Origin: Silene latifolia | Taxonomy: Eukaryota; Streptophyta; Magnoliopsida; Caryophyllales; Caryophyllaceae | Direction of reading: 5' to 3' | DNA length: 64,000 nucleotides | NCBI RefSeq assembly: GCF_048544455.1 | Contig: NC_133530.1 | Coordinates: forward strand, 16,545,748 to 16,609,747 | Part shown: positions 60,401 to 64,000 of the stretch, in pieces | How the letters are laid out: every line of letters starts with the position of its first letter | Numbering within the stretch: the stretch's first letter is position 1 | The notes under the pieces: model-generated | Databases searched by the model: none | What the model saw: only the letters and a program-made list of their open reading frames with translations | What the model was told of the DNA's origin: nothing | Translations under genes and position numbers: made by a program

Positions 60401-63400
60401 GAATTACTACGAGCTCTATATTGAACCAATTTAGCTACTGAATTCTTTAAGTTTACAAAAAAAAAAAAAAGAAAGAAAGAAAGAAAACAACTAGATGCTT
60501 CACTGACTACTAAATGATTTAAACAATAAAGCCACTATATCAGGAATACATGAATAACTCAGATAATAAGAGCCATGCCAGGCATCAAGAAAATAAACTT
60601 AGTAACTACCTTCATAAGAGATACCATCTTCACTGTCGACAGGAACAGCGGGCATTGAATAAGGATGACCACTAGGCCTTGATGTGACGTGTGGTGGTTT
60701 TGATGTATTTTCAGTCACTTTTTCCTGAAAAATAAATTACATCATTTTTAAGTGTGAATGATATAGACTAGTTCAAAAAACATCATCGCAATGACAAAAA
60801 TAATTGATGTGATTCTGAGGTGCAAAAGAGTAGTTTCTGGCATATGCAGAAAATAATAATTTTCCATATGAGAACTGTTGGCTTAAAAGCAAATATCAAC
60901 AACAGTACCCCATAACATCTAAGGCACCGCGTGAGGGGAGAAAGGGGGGGGGTCTGATGTACGCAGTCTCAACTTGCGTTAGGTTGCTTCTGGGTGACCA
61001 AAAATAAAAAATTGCATTGAGAAGCAGCCAGTTTAGTGAGAATTTCATCATAAAGCCATAATCCAGAAACAAAGAATATTGTCTTCTTTGGATCCAGGAC
61101 TATCAATCAAACTATCAATGCATTAGAACTCCATGGAACACTTTTTGTCAGATAAAGGTCATTCAGAACTACTGCTAGGAAATCCTCTACCAGATAACAA
61201 GATACTTATGAACAGTTAATATCAGAATTCAGAAGTGGATAACTATGTAAAGAAGCATATGCAGTGACAGATACATCATAAAAGGGATAAGAGCAAACAA
61301 TAAGGAAAAGAATACTAAACACCAGCGGACTTGAGAGGGGGGAAATTATGTAAAGAAGGATTTGACGAGGCAGAGAAGGTAAACCAAACATGCATCCTCT
61401 AAAGGTAACAATTATAACAATAAACGAATAGCATTACAAGTCTGAGTTGCATGGCATACCCTTTTATCTTTGCTTTTCCTTGTATGATCGTCCTTTCGTC
61501 TCTTGCTGACTTCCTTTTTCTGAACCAAGGCAGCGCAAAGTGTCAAAGCAAGCAAAAAATACCAAATCTTAGAGTTTAATTTACATCCCCTTCCCCAATT
61601 GGTTTCCAGATTCAGATAAACTCATAAACCAGCTTTAGCACTATTCTTCCACATCTGTTATTTGCATCATCATTTTGACCAACAGATAAACTACTTTGAT
61701 GATTATAAAACATCTAAGATATTAGAGTCCCATGTAGTACATGCGATAGTATGGGGAAATATGATTAGTCAGTATAGTATTATTCATAGAAATTGTCAGG
61801 CAGAAAACCAGCCATATGCTCTTTTACAGCAAGAACAAAGCCTTATGTGTCATGTTTTTAACAGATGAATAGTGTGTTAGAATTTTGGTTTCAGACTAGA
61901 TATTGCAAGTAGTCACATAACTCACGTATACTGCCTAATTGACAAAGTTGCAGTTGAGCCGATTAATGTCTAGAAAATTTTCGTCCTGTACTTAAAGATA
62001 GTAGTGAATGTACGGAACAAGATTTTAAAGGAGATGTCAGCTATATATAATATTGTATCCTATATATTAGTAGTATTGACTAACAGGGTACTAGAAAGGG
62101 AAGGCGAAGCCATGTTTCCAGCCGTGGGAAATGAAGCTCATCATATAAGACCATATTTCTACAATGGTAGACAAGTGTTCAATATTTCCCTTCTACGTTG
62201 CAAAGCCAGATGCCGCCAAATAGCTCCGATACAGCCATACAGGTGAATATTGGAAAAGATGGCTGGAGAAATAAGGTTTAAATTAACTTCCAATAATAGC
62301 TCCTAGGATCATTCTTCACATCTTTTGTCCCCACAAAAAACCCATGATATTTCACTTATTAACACCCTCGACATATTTCTGTTCTAAGCATAAATGTAGC
62401 CTGTTCTTTTCTTGAAACAAAAGAGAACCAAAAGAAGATAAATACCAAATATAACTCATGATATTTGGTTATACATAGTAACATAGCTCCTTTAAATGAC
62501 TAGTGAAATTAAAACCATGTCAGATAGAGTAATAAGACGAACGGTAGTTGGATAATCATACTAATGAACTTTTTTCAAGTATTCCTCGCTCATTAAAGCT
62601 TCTGTGCTAGAATAAAATGAAACTATAAAGGAAATTTGCCATTTTGATATACAAGAAAATGTCTAAAAGCTTACATTCAGCCATCTGCAGCGCAGTGCTA
62701 TGTCACGTACTGTCTTATTAGGCATACTCAAAGCAATCTTAGCATAACGGACTACGTTTGATTCGGAAGCATATCTGCATTGAATATACAAATTAAGTGA
62801 GATTTTTCTCAAATATGAAGCAAGAAGTAGTGAGAAACAAAGACTCGCCCATTATGTGTGTCGGTATGTCTTTACACCATCTCACATATGACTATACGAG
62901 ACCAGCGCAAATACTTGCCTACTCCTCTTCTAATTATATAGTCAAGGGGTCTATCTCACATGTAAGTATGTAAAACCGTCAACATAGGTATTTGTGTTTG
63001 TGTAATAAACACCAAACATGAGCAGTTGTGCTGTATCCATAAACACAGACCGACTGATGAAAACTAAAATGCTGTGCATTCATATAAGCATCTCAACATT
63101 CTCAAGGTTTCAGAATTTAAAATCCAAAGAAAAAGCGAAATTTATATTCCAATAAAGCCCTATACAATTACCTCAATGAAAATAGAAAATTAAATCCCCA
63201 AAACAAGCTAAAATTGTTGTTGAACACCAGACATCTAGACAAAACCGCGGTCCAAAACAAACGTTCTTCTTATGGAACTTGTCGTTAAACCCGGCTCATA
63301 AACAAAAACAAATCAGTTGGCTAACTCTATGTTCAATAATTGCACCACAAACTTTTACCTCAAATGACCAAACTAATCATAAAGAACCAGAAAACAATCC

Positions 63401-63975
63401 ATTTCCTTATTCACACAACATAATTATCAAATACAGTAATCATCTAGAAGACTAGAACTAAGCTGGCATTAATAATACCATCTCCGTCTCAATCATTTGT
63501 TTACCTGTGATTAAAATACTCCTCGGTCCTCACAAACACTAAAAAACTTAAAACAAATGATTGGGACGGAGCGAATAATACAATTCATCAATCCAAATTC
63601 ACCAAGAACTAAATTTTAACTAAATCAAGACGGTACTCACAACAGATTTAAAAAAAGGCATAATAAAAGGAGGGTCGTAAGAGGTCTTAACTTAAAACGG
63701 TCTTAAACAAGAAGAATTAAAAGAAAAGACACTAACTTGACAAGACCATCATCAAGGATAGCTTGTTCTTCAGCAGTCCAATCAGTAGAAATACCAGGAT
63801 TATGCTTAATTCCAGACAAAACCCCTGAATTATTATCATAATTAACACCTGAATTACCATTACTTATACCATTATTATTACTATTATTATTACAATTTGC
63901 AGTTCCACCATTAATTGAACTTTGATTTTGCTGCTGCTGTTCTTGATTCCCAGATGGGTTTGCACTAGCTGCCAT
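57490..63975 (-). CDS. SANT/Myb-like DUF3755 protein, 253 aa
   Basis: Seven exons: 63737-63975, 62675-62774, 61460-61519, 60610-60724, 60211-60293, 59502-59563, 57490-57592; phases close at a TAG. Starts MAASANPSGNQEQQQQNQ, then a Gln/Asn/Ser-rich disordered arm. A SANT-like domain is about residues 66-115: DWTAEEQAILDDGLVKYASE, then VRYAKIALSMPNKTVRDIAL and RCRWLN, split by intron 1. A basic stretch follows (KKEVSKRRKDDHTRKSKDKR), then a Pro/Ser linker, then the DUF3755-type tail AIGGPTGEILKQNQQFFQQI, SANFSSFQVQDNISLFCQAR and a C-terminal MKQMPPLPVKLNEELA. Likely nuclear and chromatin-associated by domain content; exact role unknown. The start chosen is the ATG before AASANPSG; two codons upstream (TTG ATA) do not start a gene. 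Confidence 0.88.
57743..58300. mobile_element. Non-autonomous hAT-type element in DUF3755-gene intron 6, TSD TATCACC
   Basis: Ends TAGACCTGTCAAA and TTTGACAGGTCTA are inverted. TATCACC flanks at 57736-57742 and 58301-58307, with three extra bases (GAC) on the right. Both inner ends are rich in CGACCCG repeats; the middle is AT-only. No transposase. Confidence 0.8.
58310..59501 (-). other. Rest of DUF3755-gene intron 6
   Basis: Intron DNA without further element that I can bound. The frame at 58819-59085 has no family likeness and lies in the intron on the opposite strand. Confidence 0.45.
60455..60490. repeat. Poly(A)/(GAAA)n microsatellite
   Basis: A run of A followed by about four GAAA units inside intron 4. 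Confidence 0.85.
60895..61010 (-). mobile_element. SINE/RTE-type 3' fragment, minus strand
   Basis: Read on the minus strand: TTGGTCACCCAGAAGCAACC...GACTGCGTACATCAGACCCC...TACTGTTGTTG. The GCGTACATCAGACCCC and TTG-tail texts are typical of plant SINE/RTE 3' ends; related to 20647-20739. Lies in intron 3. Target duplication not resolved. Confidence 0.6.
61520..62674 (-). other. DUF3755-gene intron 2, no further feature
   Basis: This 1155 bp intron separates the SANT exon from the basic exon. Small frames such as 62004-62246 show no family likeness. Confidence 0.5.
62775..63736 (-). other. DUF3755-gene intron 1
   Basis: The 962 bp intron splits the SANT domain. It holds the MITE at 63482-63571, the CGGTCTTAA-type remnant near 63660-63708, and a GTCTCACATATG-type repeat near 62850-62990 that I cannot bound. 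Confidence 0.5.
63482..63571. mobile_element. Stowaway-like MITE in DUF3755-gene intron 1
   Basis: CTCCGTCTCAATCATTTGTT and its inverse AACAAATGATTGGGACGGAG bound 90 bp. Near-perfect ends of the Stowaway type. Confidence 0.75.
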
Positions 63976-64000
63976 TATCAAATTAAATCAATTTTATCAA

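Noticed and set aside
61206-62246. Frames of 61-80 residues in DUF3755-gene introns
   Set aside because: They lie in introns, lack splice support and resemble no family.

Overview
The window is nuclear DNA of a flowering plant. The evidence is intron-rich genes with GT/AG splice sites, AT-rich introns, and plant-only families: a basic-tail calreticulin, a SHORT-ROOT-type GRAS factor, a plant mobile domain gene and a FAR1-type MULE transposase. The repeat styles fit a eudicot. A Caryophyllales source is a guess from the look of the repeats, not shown.

Five host genes are present, all on the minus strand: calreticulin-3 (1-4717, last exon runs off the left edge), a single-exon SHR-type GRAS gene (7336-8649), an 11-exon ASCH-domain gene of 396 aa (13948-17695), a 10-exon multi-pass membrane protein of 511 aa (49669-52168), and a 7-exon SANT/Myb-like DUF3755 gene of 253 aa (57490-63975). 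I rebuilt every exon by reading splice sites and carrying the codon phase; all reading frames close. The genes belong to unrelated processes and do not form a pathway.

The rest is mostly mobile DNA. Small elements lie in introns and promoters: Stowaway-like and other MITEs, hAT-type elements with 7-8 bp target duplications, TRIM-like elements, and a solo LTR. An L1-clade LINE with one long reading frame lies between the membrane-protein and DUF3755 genes.

The centre (about 23.53-47.28 kb) is one nested structure. The outer layer is a Mutator-like element (MULE) with long terminal inverted repeats. It has a plant mobile domain gene running inward from the left and a FAR1/MULE transposase running inward from the right, the layout known for MuDR. 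Each gene's first intron holds an array of short inverted-repeat motifs. A gag-only Copia-type element (25182-43228, twin 1277 bp LTRs) split the mobile-domain gene. That element was itself hit by a non-coding Gypsy-type element (31052-37822, TSD GTTTG) and by a solo LTR (37910-40352, TSD AAATG). No single unknown system is proven here; the most distinctive material is the MULE with its mirrored intron arrays and the palindrome-studded Gypsy-type element.
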